A DNA stretch of 64,000 bases from NCBI GenBank assembly GCA_022559845.1, contig CM040118.1, forward strand, positions 238,499,224 to 238,563,223, given 5' to 3'. The stretch's first letter is position 1. Every line of letters begins with the position of its first letter. The notes below the pieces were generated by a model, which was not told the DNA's origin, did not search any database, and saw only the letters and a list, made by a program, of their open reading frames with translations. The translations under genes were made by a program, and so were the position numbers. This DNA comes from Amorphophallus konjac. Taxonomy: Eukaryota; Streptophyta; Magnoliopsida; Alismatales; Araceae. Shown here piece after piece: positions 43,791 through 53,694 of this stretch.

Positions 43791-45952
43791 GCCTCCCCAT
43801 TTATCATATTTAGTTAAACTTTATTTGTGTGTAATTTGTGTTTATTTCATTATATTCGGTTTGCTATTTTGATTGTAAGAGGGGCTTATGTACAATTTGG
43901 ACCCCGTGGGCCCCACGGGCCCCCCCAGGCCCCATCCCATTGATCCACCTCAGCCCATAGGCCCCATGTGGGGTCAGTCAACATGTCAAATGGAGGCATC
44001 TAGAAGTTTGAATGGTAAAAGGCACATGGGAGACAAGTGGACTTCAAAGTCCAAGTTGGCTACCAACTTGTCCCCCCCTTGGCACCATAGTCAATAGGCC
44101 GCCCCCCCTTTGTATTTTTTATTTTAATTTTTGTGTGATGTTCACATCTCATCCCAGCCCTCCATCCCCTTCCCCTAGATCCTACGGTTGTGGATAGATG
44201 TGAGATGTAACACATAAATACTTGTATTTTCCCATTTTGATGAATTAATGCCATTTTAATCAAAGTAATTCTTGGAGCTCCAGCTTGGTGCGCCCCCTTC
44301 TCCTCTCCCTCTCCCCCTTGGATGCTGTGAAGGCTTCCATTCTAAGGTGTGACTCCTCGTGTATCAGTTCCGACGATCGCCGCCGCCGCCACGAGCCGCC
44401 ACCGCACCGCCATCGCCATCAACTGAGTTCTGCCTGCGCAATACCACATCAGCTTGCTCGAAATTCACAGGTCTTCCCCGAGCTCATTTGGCTACCAAAT
44501 TTGGAGTTGTTTCTGGGATGTTCCTATCCACCCACAAAAATCAGGCCAGCATTCAGATCACGTTTGCTAATTTTTGATTTTCGTCCACTCTTTTATTTCG
44601 GTTCTGCCAGAATTCTATCCAGGTTCACCTCCGTCCTGAGTTTCATATCTTAGATCCACTTTTTGATTTCTGTTAGTTCGTCCAATTTTACTGGGGGTTC
44701 CATCCATCCACCCCTTCATCCACAATTTTTCTCAATTTTTGATTCGCCCATCTCATATTTTCTAAAAATCATTCTCAGACCCATCTACAGTTTTGTCCAC
44801 CTGTTCCCAGATCCGACCACTAGTCACCCCAAAAATAATAACAAATCACAGACACCTCCAAATCAAATTCTAAAAATATTCCCCGTTCCGTGGTTTGATT
44901 CCCTACAACTCCTAAGAAGATCTCAAGAGCTGAAGCGGAAGTTTACTAGGCGGTCAACGGTGGTTCTCAGACAAGTTCCCTACAGATCTAAGATTTCGGT
45001 TACTGTACAACAGGGACTTGTAAATTCAATAAAGTTCTGATCCGACCAGATCCAGTAGATCTCTCTAGGTCTAGATTAAAGCATTTGAAGATAGCTTTCC
45101 AACGATAGCTCATGCATCCCGATCCGATGTCGGGATTGATCGCATCGGTCATTTTCGCCGGAGCGTGCGCCAAAAGACAGCAACCAAAATCCGTGGGTTA
45201 TTAGTTCAAGAGTTGGGAATCGGGGCCGATCGACCCTCGATCGGTGTTCCCGGCCGACCGCCATCAGTGGAGGGGCGCCACCAGGGGTCCCCATCACAGT
45301 GGATCCCACCCACGTAGATCCGGAGGACAGCGCCGCCCGTGGGCCCCACGGGCCCGTAGAAGCCGCCGTTCGGAAAGCACGAAAACGCGGAGTTCGGCAC
45401 CACCGGGCGACATCAAGATGCTGGCCGTCAACCCGAGTTGCGTGATTCCCGGACCCCACATGTGACCTTTTACCTCCCTGCGTGGAGTGGGTCGACTTAG
45501 TGTATTGCTGTAATAGTTGTTAACCGGGAGTCCGTGATTCGACCGGGGTTATCTTCGCCACGCCGGGTGCGTGGAAGTTAAGGTCTTAACCTCTTGGCGT
45601 TCATTTGCTTAGCTAGTATATGGTCTTTTGCCACTGCCGAGAGTGTAGGTACTAGCCCGTGTGTCCATGTCACCACTGTGAGAGTGAGAGTGACCCGTCC
45701 CGCGACTCGATCCGAGTCCGGAAGTTGAGTCGGACTACCCATGACCTCCGCCGGTTCCTTAACCGCGCACGGTCCGTGCTTTCCCTCGCATGGGACGATG
45801 ATTGAGCTTCCACTTCTGTTAGCGACGTTTCGCCACTAAGAGCTCATAGTGTCGGGCTTAGTGTCTCCCTGGTGTGTGTTGCTGGTCGTGTCTTCATCTA
45901 GAGTCCGAGGGTGGCACCATATAGTGTCGTCTCCCGTGTCCGTCCCGCATCA
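43667..45952 (+). repeat. 3' LTR of the chromovirus
   Basis: Matches 36031-38318 along its length; 2286 bp. Its first 124 bases are also coding (C-terminus of the polyprotein). It ends CCCGCATCA and is followed by the right target duplication. Confidence 0.95.
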
Positions 45953-45957
45953 CGGGG
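45953..45957 (+). repeat. Target-site duplication CGGGG (right)
   Basis: Identical to 36026-36030. Confidence 0.9.
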
Positions 45958-46134
45958 CACACCAGGCCTGTCCGAAAATGAAGATTGAAATAAAAAACTG
46001 GGCTACTATTGGCCCTCTATGTTTGACGATTGCTGCAAGTTCGCCAAAATCTGTGAGAGGTGTCAAGAACATGCCACTGTGTCAAGAAGACCGTCGGTGC
46101 CGCTGCATCCTACCGTACTCTCAGCCCCTTGGTA
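45958..46134 (+). pseudogene. Tat integrase, remainder of zinc-binding domain
   Basis: AHQACPKMKIEIK, an apparent frame slip, then LGYYWPSMFDDCCKFAKICE and RCQEHATVSRRPSVPLHP give the HHCC zinc domain of Tat integrase (His in AHQ, Cys pair in CERCQ). It ends TVLSAPW, where Tat sequence stops and Athila sequence begins in the same frame. The Tat catalytic core is absent. Confidence 0.8.
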
Positions 46135-47415
46135 TGCTCACATAGTCAACTACCCGGTGGTAGGAAAAATCCCAGCGGGGTGGTCTAAGAAAGAGAAGGA
46201 TCATTTCTTTGCCAAGGTGAAACATTATTTATGGGAGGACCCGGAGCTGTTTTACATGGGTCCTGATCACATACTTTGAAGGTGTGTCCCCGAAGAGGAA
46301 CAACAATCTGTGGTAAATTTTTATCACAATCTAGCTTTTGAGGGACATTTTTCAGGAAAGAAAATAGCGACGAAAGTTTTGCAAAGTGGATTTTACTGGC
46401 CCTCGTTATTTAAAGATGCATATGAATTTGCCAAAACTTGTTTAAGGTGCTAAGCTGTGGGTAGTAATTCAAAAAAGGATATGCTGTCGCTAAACCCCAT
46501 TCTGGTTGTAGAAATTTTTGATGTTTGGGGTATTGATTTCATGGGACCGTTTCCACCATCCTTTGGCAATGAATATATCTTGGTGGCAGTCGGTTATGTG
46601 TCAAAATGGATAAAAGTTGTTGCTACTAGGACCAATGATCATAAGGTGGTAATGAAATTTGTCAAGAAAAACATCTTGTGTAGATTTGGGTGTCCTAGAA
46701 CTATGATTAGTGATGGGGGGTCCCATTTCACGAACTTCTAATTCTGAGCTTTGCTTCGCAAATATGGCATCACTCATAAGCTCACTACCCCCTATCATCC
46801 CCAAACCAGTGGCCAAGTCGAAGTTTCCAATTGGGAGATTAAGAACATTCTACATAAGATAGTTAGGCCGGATAGGAAAGACTGGTCTGAGAGACTAGAT
46901 GATGCACTATGGGCTTATAGAACTGCATTCAAAACTCCTATTGGAATGTCACCCTATCACCTTATCTTTAGAAAAGCCTACCACTTACCTGTTGAACTTG
47001 AGCATAGACCATATTGGGCCATTCAGCAAGTAATTTTGATCTCACTCAAGTTGAGTCCCAAAGAGTTCTACAACTTAATGAATTGGAGGAACTACGTACT
47101 GAGGCCTACGAAAATTCCAAGATTTACAACGCCAAAACCAAAGTTTTTCATGATAAACATATTCATCAGAAAACATTTCACGCTAATCAAATGGTTTGGC
47201 TTTTCAATTTGAGGCTGCGTTTATTCCCTGGCAAGTTGAAATCCCGATGGGATGGACCGTTCATTGTCATCAAAGCATTTGACCATGGAGCTGTTCAAAT
47301 TCTGAATCCCCAAAATGGTCATATTTTTACTGTTAACGGTCAAAGGTTGAAACCATACTTGAAAAATGAGCTGTTATCACCAAAAGAATCCATAGCATTC
47401 TGTGATCTGGAATGA
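46135..47415 (+). pseudogene. Athila-lineage polyprotein, integrase part
   Basis: From YAHIVNYPVVGKIP the sequence is Athila: HFFAKVKHYLWEDPELF, RCVPEEEQQSV, zinc domain YHNLAFEGHFSGKKIA...KTCLRC, core [10 protein letters not shown] (Asp), [12 protein letters not shown] (Asp) and [16 protein letters not shown] (Glu), then [20 protein letters not shown] and [15 protein letters not shown] frameshift near 47030 leads to [20 protein letters not shown] and [20 protein letters not shown], ending GQRLKPYL and a stop at 47415. Stops lie at about 46277 (TGA), 46453, 46739 (TAA) and 46745. The Athila gag, protease, RT and most of RNase H are missing. Confidence 0.88.
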
Positions 47416-48616
47416 ATTCCTATTTGAGCATTCATGCGTCTGGCTGAAGATGGTAAACTTAGCGCTTCTGGGAGGTAACCCAAGATTTTTATGATTTGAT
47501 GTTTTATTTTAGTGTGTTTGTTTTTAAGTTGTCATGCCAAGATGAAAAGGAGCCGTCATCACTTCACCTCGCCCACCAGGTTGTATCCCTCCATCCCGGT
47601 TTTATTCTCTTTCACCTTGTTCTATTACTTTCTATTGCATATGCCATTGATGACAATGTCATTCAAGTTGGGGGGGAAAGAAAATTTTTCATGTGATGAC
47701 AAGCCTTCTGTTATAAGCTTTCTTGCTTGATATCCTGCGTTGTTGGAAAGATGAAATCCCCATTTTTGAGTTTCATGATTCATGCTTGAATTGAAAATGA
47801 TTCTAGAATAGTAAAGACTAGGGAGAGTGATGATGAAAATTTTCTTTAAACTAGTCATGGAAAACTGATCTAAGAATCTCTTTAAAGTTCATGTGCACTT
47901 TAGAAAAATCAAAATCACATTGCACACTAATGAAACAAGTAGGACAAGCCTTCTGCTATTATTGAGTATGTTGCCTGATATTCTGCACTTCTTAAAAAAG
48001 AGATCTTTTATAAGCTTTCTGCCAAGTTATCTATTACATTAGTGTAATAGCACGATGAAAAAAAAGAATTTGAAAAAGAGAACACCATGAACAATGCTCC
48101 GAATCTGAGAAACTAGGCCTACTTCACCTAAGACGTGTTGAGGTTCACGTCAAAAGGAAAAGGGAACCTTGATCTACGAAATCGGACCTGCTTCGAGGTT
48201 CGTGTTAAACAGTGAAGGGTAGTGCAGTATCATGTGTGTAGAAAAATAAAAAGATCCTTAAGGGACGAAGCAATAAGGCAGATAAAAAACTAATATGCTT
48301 AATGCTCTGATTAAGAGGTGCAGGGTTGAAAGACACTTATTTGGAATAGTAAATGGGGGATGCAATTGTCTACGCTATAGATTTAATATTTATACATGCA
48401 CTAGTGCTATTGAATTTTGAGTTGAATTCTTGATCATGTACCTTAATTTCTAAATCTAAGTCTATTGTACGTTAATAATTCCAGATTCCTAATCTTTAGT
48501 TAATTATGTGAAATAAAAGCTGGATATGAAGGTATGAACTTTACAAACTCTTGTTGGTCCTAAATTTTTAATTGTTTTCATTGCTAAGGGACTAGCAATG
48601 AGTAAGTTGGGGGGTG
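47416..48616 (+). other. Athila 3' untranslated interior and polypurine tract
   Basis: No gene found; an Athila env-like ORF, present in some members, is not seen. A first G-run (CAAGTTGGGGGGGAAAG near 47665) resembles a polypurine tract but is not next to an LTR. The second, TAAGTTGGGGGGTG near 48604, is directly before the LTR start at 48617 and is the likely functional one. Confidence 0.65.
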
Positions 48617-49033
48617 TGATAAGTGTCACATTTTGTATCAAAACTTCATCACATTCATCACTTTTGAGCATTTATTGAACATAGTTGTGCATTAATTTGG
48701 CCAAATCCAATTCTCACCCTTAATTTGAGTTTGCATGATTTTATCATCAATTTTGAATCAAAATAGCAATGTGAGAAATATTTAGAAAAATGCACAATGG
48801 TTATAATTTATTTTCTGATAAAGAATATTAAAAATCTTGAATTTTTTGAATTTTCAGGAAATTGCGACCAGAGGACCGAACGCCATAGCAACTGGTAGAG
48901 TGAGCGTCCATTCATTTTGGAAATAAAAAAAGGATAAAAAAAAGAAAGCAAAAATCTGTTCAAATGGGCCAAAGGCCCATGCGCTTGGTTAAAGTAAAAA
49001 TAAAAAAGAAGAGAAGAGAAATAAATAGTTATT

Positions 49034-49036
<3 letters not shown>

Positions 49037-49099
<63 letters not shown>
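49037..49099 (+). repeat. (AT)n microsatellite, 63 bases
   Basis: Uninterrupted AT dinucleotides in the Athila LTR. Confidence 0.97.
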
Positions 49100-49101
<2 letters not shown>

Positions 49102-49309
49102 TGCACATGGGTACTTGTGGCAAGGTGGTTTCACGTTGCATGCATGGGCAAGAAGGCTTCATGCAACATAACCTTCACGCTGGCGGGTTTCGGCAAAAGT
49201 GGCCAAGGCCGCTTCTTCAAATGGCAGCAGTTGGTGGGCTTCAGCAATGTGGCAGTCGGCCAGATGATGGCCACCTCACGCAGGCCTTCACACGCGACAG
49301 GAGGCGGGT

Positions 49310-49314
49310 CTCCA
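49310..49314 (+). repeat. Target-site duplication CTCCA (left)
   Basis: Identical to 52912-52916 on the other side of the solo LTR. Confidence 0.88.
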
Positions 49315-49564
49315 TGTTGTGCCCCTTGTGCTTTGATGATAATGTGGCGTTTTAATGATAGCAACATGAATGAGTCACCATAAGAACAACACATTGAGTC
49401 CTCATCTGTTTGTGTCTGTATATGAATTTGTTGTGTTGCATATGAATGTTTCATTGAACATCTTATCTTAGTGTCACTACATGGAACAGGCTGTGCGCAT
49501 TGGTGCATTTCATAACTGGTGCATTTCATAACTCTGCACATTCATTTGGCTTTGTGTTGCTGTA

Positions 49565-51820
49565 GTGTAGTCTATACATTGCATGTGTCGCAGATAGCAT
49601 AGTCCATACATCGTAGTTCTCGCAGGCTAGCAAGTCTGTACACTACATGGCTCGCAGGCTAGTAAGTCTATACATTGCATGGCTCGCAGGGTAGCAAGTC
49701 TATACATTGCATGGCAAAGTTCAAAGTCAATACATTGCTGTATTGCTTGCATTTCTGAAGTCTACACATTGTTTAGTTGAAAGCTTGTACATCGTGTGTT
49801 GCTGAAAGTCTGTACACTGTCTCATTGTTAAAGTCTATACAGAATTCAACTTCTCATTTAGCGTCTTTCTTTGTGTCTCACTGATTCAAGTCTATACAAT
49901 GCATGCACTTCGTGAAGTCTGTGCATCCGACCGTCTTGTTCAGCGTCTCATTTACACATTTGAGTCAAAGTCTGCACAACACAAGTCTATACAACTTTCC
50001 ATCTTATTTAGTGTCTCATGCAGCGTCAACGCAGTAAGTGTGTACATTGCATTGGCTATGTCTACAGCGTCAACTCTGTAAGTGTGTACATTGCATTCTC
50101 AAGTCTGCAACGTCAATGTTGTAAGTCTATACAGCCTCTGTGTGTTCTATGCATTTCACAAGTCTACACATTCAGCATAGTCTATACATTGTGTTGTGTC
50201 TGTGTTGTGTTTGTGCATCGTTGAGAACACAAGTCTATACATCCATGCATCATGGGTCGACCCCCTTCTTTGATGGGTTGACTCCCCCAGATTCACAAGT
50301 CTATACACTCGTCTTCATGCATAGCAGAGTCTATACAAGTGCAGCTCATATAACTAGCATGTCTATACATTGCATCGTGGCATTTGTGCTCTAAGTCTAT
50401 ACACTGCATGGTGAGCCCAAAGTCTATACATTGGATTGGCTAAGTCTGAACATTGTCCGTCTCATTTAGCGTCTAGAGCAATGTCTATACACTGGACTCA
50501 AAGTCTGTACAATGAGTGTCTCATTGAGCGTCTCATGTAAGTCTATACAATGCATCAGCAAGTCTGTACATCGGACTGTTTCAAGTGAAGTCTGTACAGC
50601 GTCATGCATCATTCTTCAAGTCCACACACTGCACTGTAGATTACTCGAGGTGAAGTCTGTACATCCATCAGTGAACTTCCAAGTCTGTACATCCATCAGT
50701 GAACTTCCAAGTCTGTACATCCATCAGTGATCTTGCAAGTCTATACATCGGTAGCTTTACCGACGTTGCACTCGAAGTCTATACACTGATAGCTTTACCG
50801 TCGTTTCCCTTGGCAAGTTTATACATCCTAGAACTGTGCAAGTCTGTACAGTCATTCCCTTGCCAAAGTCTATACATTATGAACCTTGAAGTCTGTACAA
50901 ACTTTGCCTTGCTCAAGTCTGTACATCGCCCAGTTGGCAAGTCCATACATTGGAAGTCCATACATTCGTTTGCCTTGCATCGTTCATCAAGTCTGTACAG
51001 CCCTTTCGCTTGGCAAGTCTATACATTGTGAATGTCTATACACTCGATTGCCTTGCTTTGATCAAGTCTGTACAGAGTTCCCTTTTGCAAGTCTGTACAT
51101 CGTTCATGATGTCTGAACAACGAGCAAGTCTGTACATCGGACTAGTCTGCATCGGCTAAGTCCATACATAGTCCAACTTATGCATGCATCATTCATGAAG
51201 TCTATACATTGTCTGTCTTCATTAGAGTCTCATGCATAACACCAAGTCTATACATTGGCTTTGCTTACTTTGGCTTGATGTCTATACATTCGCTGCCCTG
51301 CATTGCATCAAGTCTGTACAACCCTTAAATTGGCAAGTCGATACATCGTTCAGTTGTTCATCAAGTCTATACACTCTGTGTGTCTGCATCGCATTCATCA
51401 AGTCCATACACTCTTGTGTCTGCATTGCATTCACGCTAAGTCCATACACTCCATTTGGGCATTGTTCTTCACAACGAGTCCGTACATTGCTTTGTCATAC
51501 ACATAAATGTAAAGTCTATACATCGCATGCATATTGGAGTTGGAGTCTGTACAGACCAAGTCTATACACTGTCTTTGCTGCACGCATGACTAAGTCTACA
51601 TTGTGCATTGTTCAAAGCAAAGTCTACACACTGCATCACACTCATTGTTAGCAAGTATGTACATCGTTCAGAACGCCAAGTCCATACAGCCATTGTGCAT
51701 TCATTCTTGATGTTCATACTTTGCTTGATGCACTCTGCATAACACGCTGCAAAGTCTATACATTGTCTTCGCATTGCAAAGTCTATACAATGCATTACAC
51801 TCTACAAAGTCTGTACAGGG
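49565..51820 (+). repeat. Array of about 70 copies of AAGTCTRTACAY
   Basis: One orientation, spacing mostly 15-50 bases, linkers not conserved; one more copy stands alone at 52089, just after the TATA box. The most frequent forms are AAGTCTATACATT and AAGTCTGTACATC. A GGGTCGACCC and a GGGTTGACTC lie inside the array near 50252 and 50276. Frames across the array are by-products. Confidence 0.9.
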
Positions 51821-52039
51821 TTTTAGACTTAAACTGATAACTTGATTTTCTGTCTGACAGGCACCCTTCGTAAAGCCTAATGAAGGCACGTCATCCAAGG
51901 AAGGACGAGGTGCCCAGATTATGACACGTGGATGCAGCCCAGCCAGGATGCTGCCAGGTGGTCAAAATGCCTTGGTTCTGGCAAAATTCCTTGGGCGGGA
52001 AATGTGGAAGCCACACGACCCTATCCACTCTGCTGCTGC

Positions 52040-52048
52040 TATATATAT
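52040..52048 (+). promoter_or_regulatory. Putative TATA box of the solo LTR
   Basis: TATATATAT followed by a purine-rich leader, the same place as TATAAAA at 6964 in the related LTR. Confidence 0.6.
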
Positions 52049-52911
52049 GAGCTTTCTTCTTCATATGAAAGTAGCTAGATCAAGGGGCAAAGTCTATACA
52101 GTGAAGCAGAAGCAGAGGAGAGCCTTCTCAACCCAGTGTGAAGAGCAGAGAAGAAAAAGTGAAAGAGAAGAAGAGCAGAAGAAAAAGAAGGAAAAGTGAG
52201 AGATAGAGAGCTCGAGCAGATAAAAGAGGAAGAGAAGGAAAAAGAGAGAGAGAGTGAGACAGAGTGATCGGAAGAAGAAGAAGGGCAGAGAGAAGCTTCA
52301 TTCTGAAGATCAGTCTTTACTGGAAGTCGGATCAGATACACTCCAGTCAGCTCTTAGGAGCCACGTTTGTGCTTTCATTTTCAGCTTTCAGTCGCTGATT
52401 GTTTCTATCTTTCGTTTTCCTTTTATACCTTTCTTCAAGCTGTTTGTCAGCATTTTACAATGGAGGATTCCACTGGACGGCAAAGCTATATTGCCCAGCA
52501 GAGCAAGCTGTGAGGCTCAGCAGGCGAGGAGGATTCCTCGGACAGCAAGCTGTGAGGCTCAACGGATTGTATGGCAAGCTGTAATGCCCAGCTGTTCAAG
52601 CTGTGAGTCAGCGGAATCCACACTCGGGTTTGAGTGTGGGGTGGACGTAGGTCTACAAGACCGAACCACCTAAAAACCCATTGTGCAGTGGTTTGAATTC
52701 TTCTATCTGATTGGCGCTAGATGAATGCTTAGGTGCGCTTTGCCTTGATTGCTCACTATGGGCTTGTTTAATTTCGCAACTGCTTATTAGCCTTCCGGTT
52801 TGTCTAGTTAGCGAACTAGCAATTTTAGTGAGCATTAGATTTTAAATTGGGTGAAGTTTTTAAAGGGAAATTCATTCACCCCCCCTCTGAATCATAGCAC
52901 CGAACCCAACA

Positions 52912-52916
52912 CTCCA
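52912..52916 (+). repeat. Target-site duplication CTCCA (right)
   Basis: Identical to 49310-49314. Confidence 0.88.
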
Positions 52917-53219
52917 ATTGCGGCTGATAGAAGGCGGACGTACATGACGGGCGATGGCCAGGCGTTTCAGCGGCAGCAGGTCTTCAGCGGCAGGAGCGGC
53001 CAGCACGCAGGCGGTCGAGTGGCGTCTTCGGCGGGCCTCACGTGGCAAGCACGAAAGTCAGCATGGCAGGTGACCACCGTTTTTCACGCAACAGGAAGCT
53101 CCCCATGCATGGCCATTTCAACAAGGGTGGCTGCCCATCTTTGCGGTTTCAACTTTAGCGGCTCCTCCCAACGCCCGTTCACATTGTAAGAAGAGAGGGA
53201 GAGAAAGGACAGTGAAGGC

Positions 53220-53226
53220 TATAAAA
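53220..53226 (+). promoter_or_regulatory. Putative Athila LTR TATA box
   Basis: TATAAAA followed by GGGGCCCC, in the right part of the interrupted Athila LTR. Confidence 0.6.
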
Positions 53227-53694
53227 GGGGCCCCTAGGTGGCATGTTTAGGGGGTTACGGAGGAGAGAGTTCTGGGGAGTTTGGTAGTTGCTATTTTGAG
53301 ATCTTTTTGAGAGTGTATTTGGGAGTGTTGTTATTTGGAGTATAGGGAGAGTTTTTTTTGGCTTTGGAGAGTTACGTAGGAGTGTTTTGGAGAGCTTCGG
53401 TTGTGGGTTTTGGGATTGTTGTTAGTGTGTTGTATTTATGTTATTGTAATCTTAACCATTTTATCCCTTCATAGCCCATTTACATGTATTTGTGATCTTT
53501 ATTTCGAATTGCTTTCTTTAGTAAAGTTGTTCATCTTTAAGTGATCTTCATTTTCTTCTTCTACCACTTCTTCCAATTCTCTTTTGTTTCTAAGTTATTC
53601 TCTAATTTTTAAGGTACGGTTCTACACTTTTACTGTTCATCTATGATTTTCATAGATCATCTCTGTTAATTTTCACACTCTTCTGATCCTCATC

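Larger units (their letters stand above)
36031..45952 (+). mobile_element. Complete CRM/Galadriel-like chromovirus (Ty3/gypsy)
   Basis: LTRs of 2288 and 2286 bp (36031-38318 and 43667-45952), Met-type primer site, gag-pol with chromodomain, polypurine tract and a perfect 5 bp target duplication. The polyprotein runs 41 codons into the 3' LTR. That extension, the RT type (SFHGLATFYRRFIRGFSSV) and the chromodomain fit the CRM/Galadriel branch; I cannot decide between them. By eye the first 145 bases of the LTRs differ at six positions, so the insertion is not very recent. Stops and one frameshift make it non-autonomous. Confidence 0.92.
27663..46134 (+). mobile_element. 5' half of a Tat-lineage element (gag-pol), split by a chromovirus
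   Basis: After the shared LTR the order is primer site, leader ORF, gag, protease, RT, RNase H, archaeal-type RNase H and start of integrase. A second RNase H (aRNase H) next to the normal one is a mark of the Tat/Ogre group. The integrase is interrupted at 36030 by a 9.9 kb element and resumes at 45953. At about 46135 it passes into Athila sequence and the rest of Tat is missing. Most stops are TAG. Confidence 0.78.
49315..52911 (+). mobile_element. Sirevirus-like solo LTR (3597 bp) with perfect target duplication
   Basis: TGTTGTGCCCC...CCAACA, related to the LTR at 5076-7961 by its start, by the AAGTCTATACAT array, by the TATA box then purine-rich leader (52130-52300), and by GGTGGACGTAGG...CGAACCACCTAAA near 52640. 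It has no interior and no partner LTR, and CTCCA stands on both sides. It therefore arose by LTR-LTR recombination of a full element. It is a different subfamily from the one at 1-7961: the linkers and U5 are diverged. Confidence 0.92.
48617..53694 (+). repeat. Athila 3' LTR, interrupted by a solo LTR and cut by a Tekay insertion
   Basis: Starts TGATAAGTGTCACATTTTGT after the polypurine tract. Its own sequence is 48617-49314 and 52912-53694 (about 1.48 kb), with the sirevirus solo LTR between. A TATA box (CTATAAAAGGGG at 53219) and a G/T-rich leader follow. No CA end is evident before the Tekay LTR at 53695, so the Tekay element probably inserted in it. Confidence 0.7.

Noticed and set aside
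49900..51800. Many overlapping small open frames rich in Ser-Ile-His or Val-Tyr-Thr
   Set aside because: They are translations of the AAGTCTATACAT array in different frames and carry no other content.
46135..53694. Athila env-like gene
   Set aside because: No frame after 47415 with transmembrane stretches or env-like length; only short open frames.
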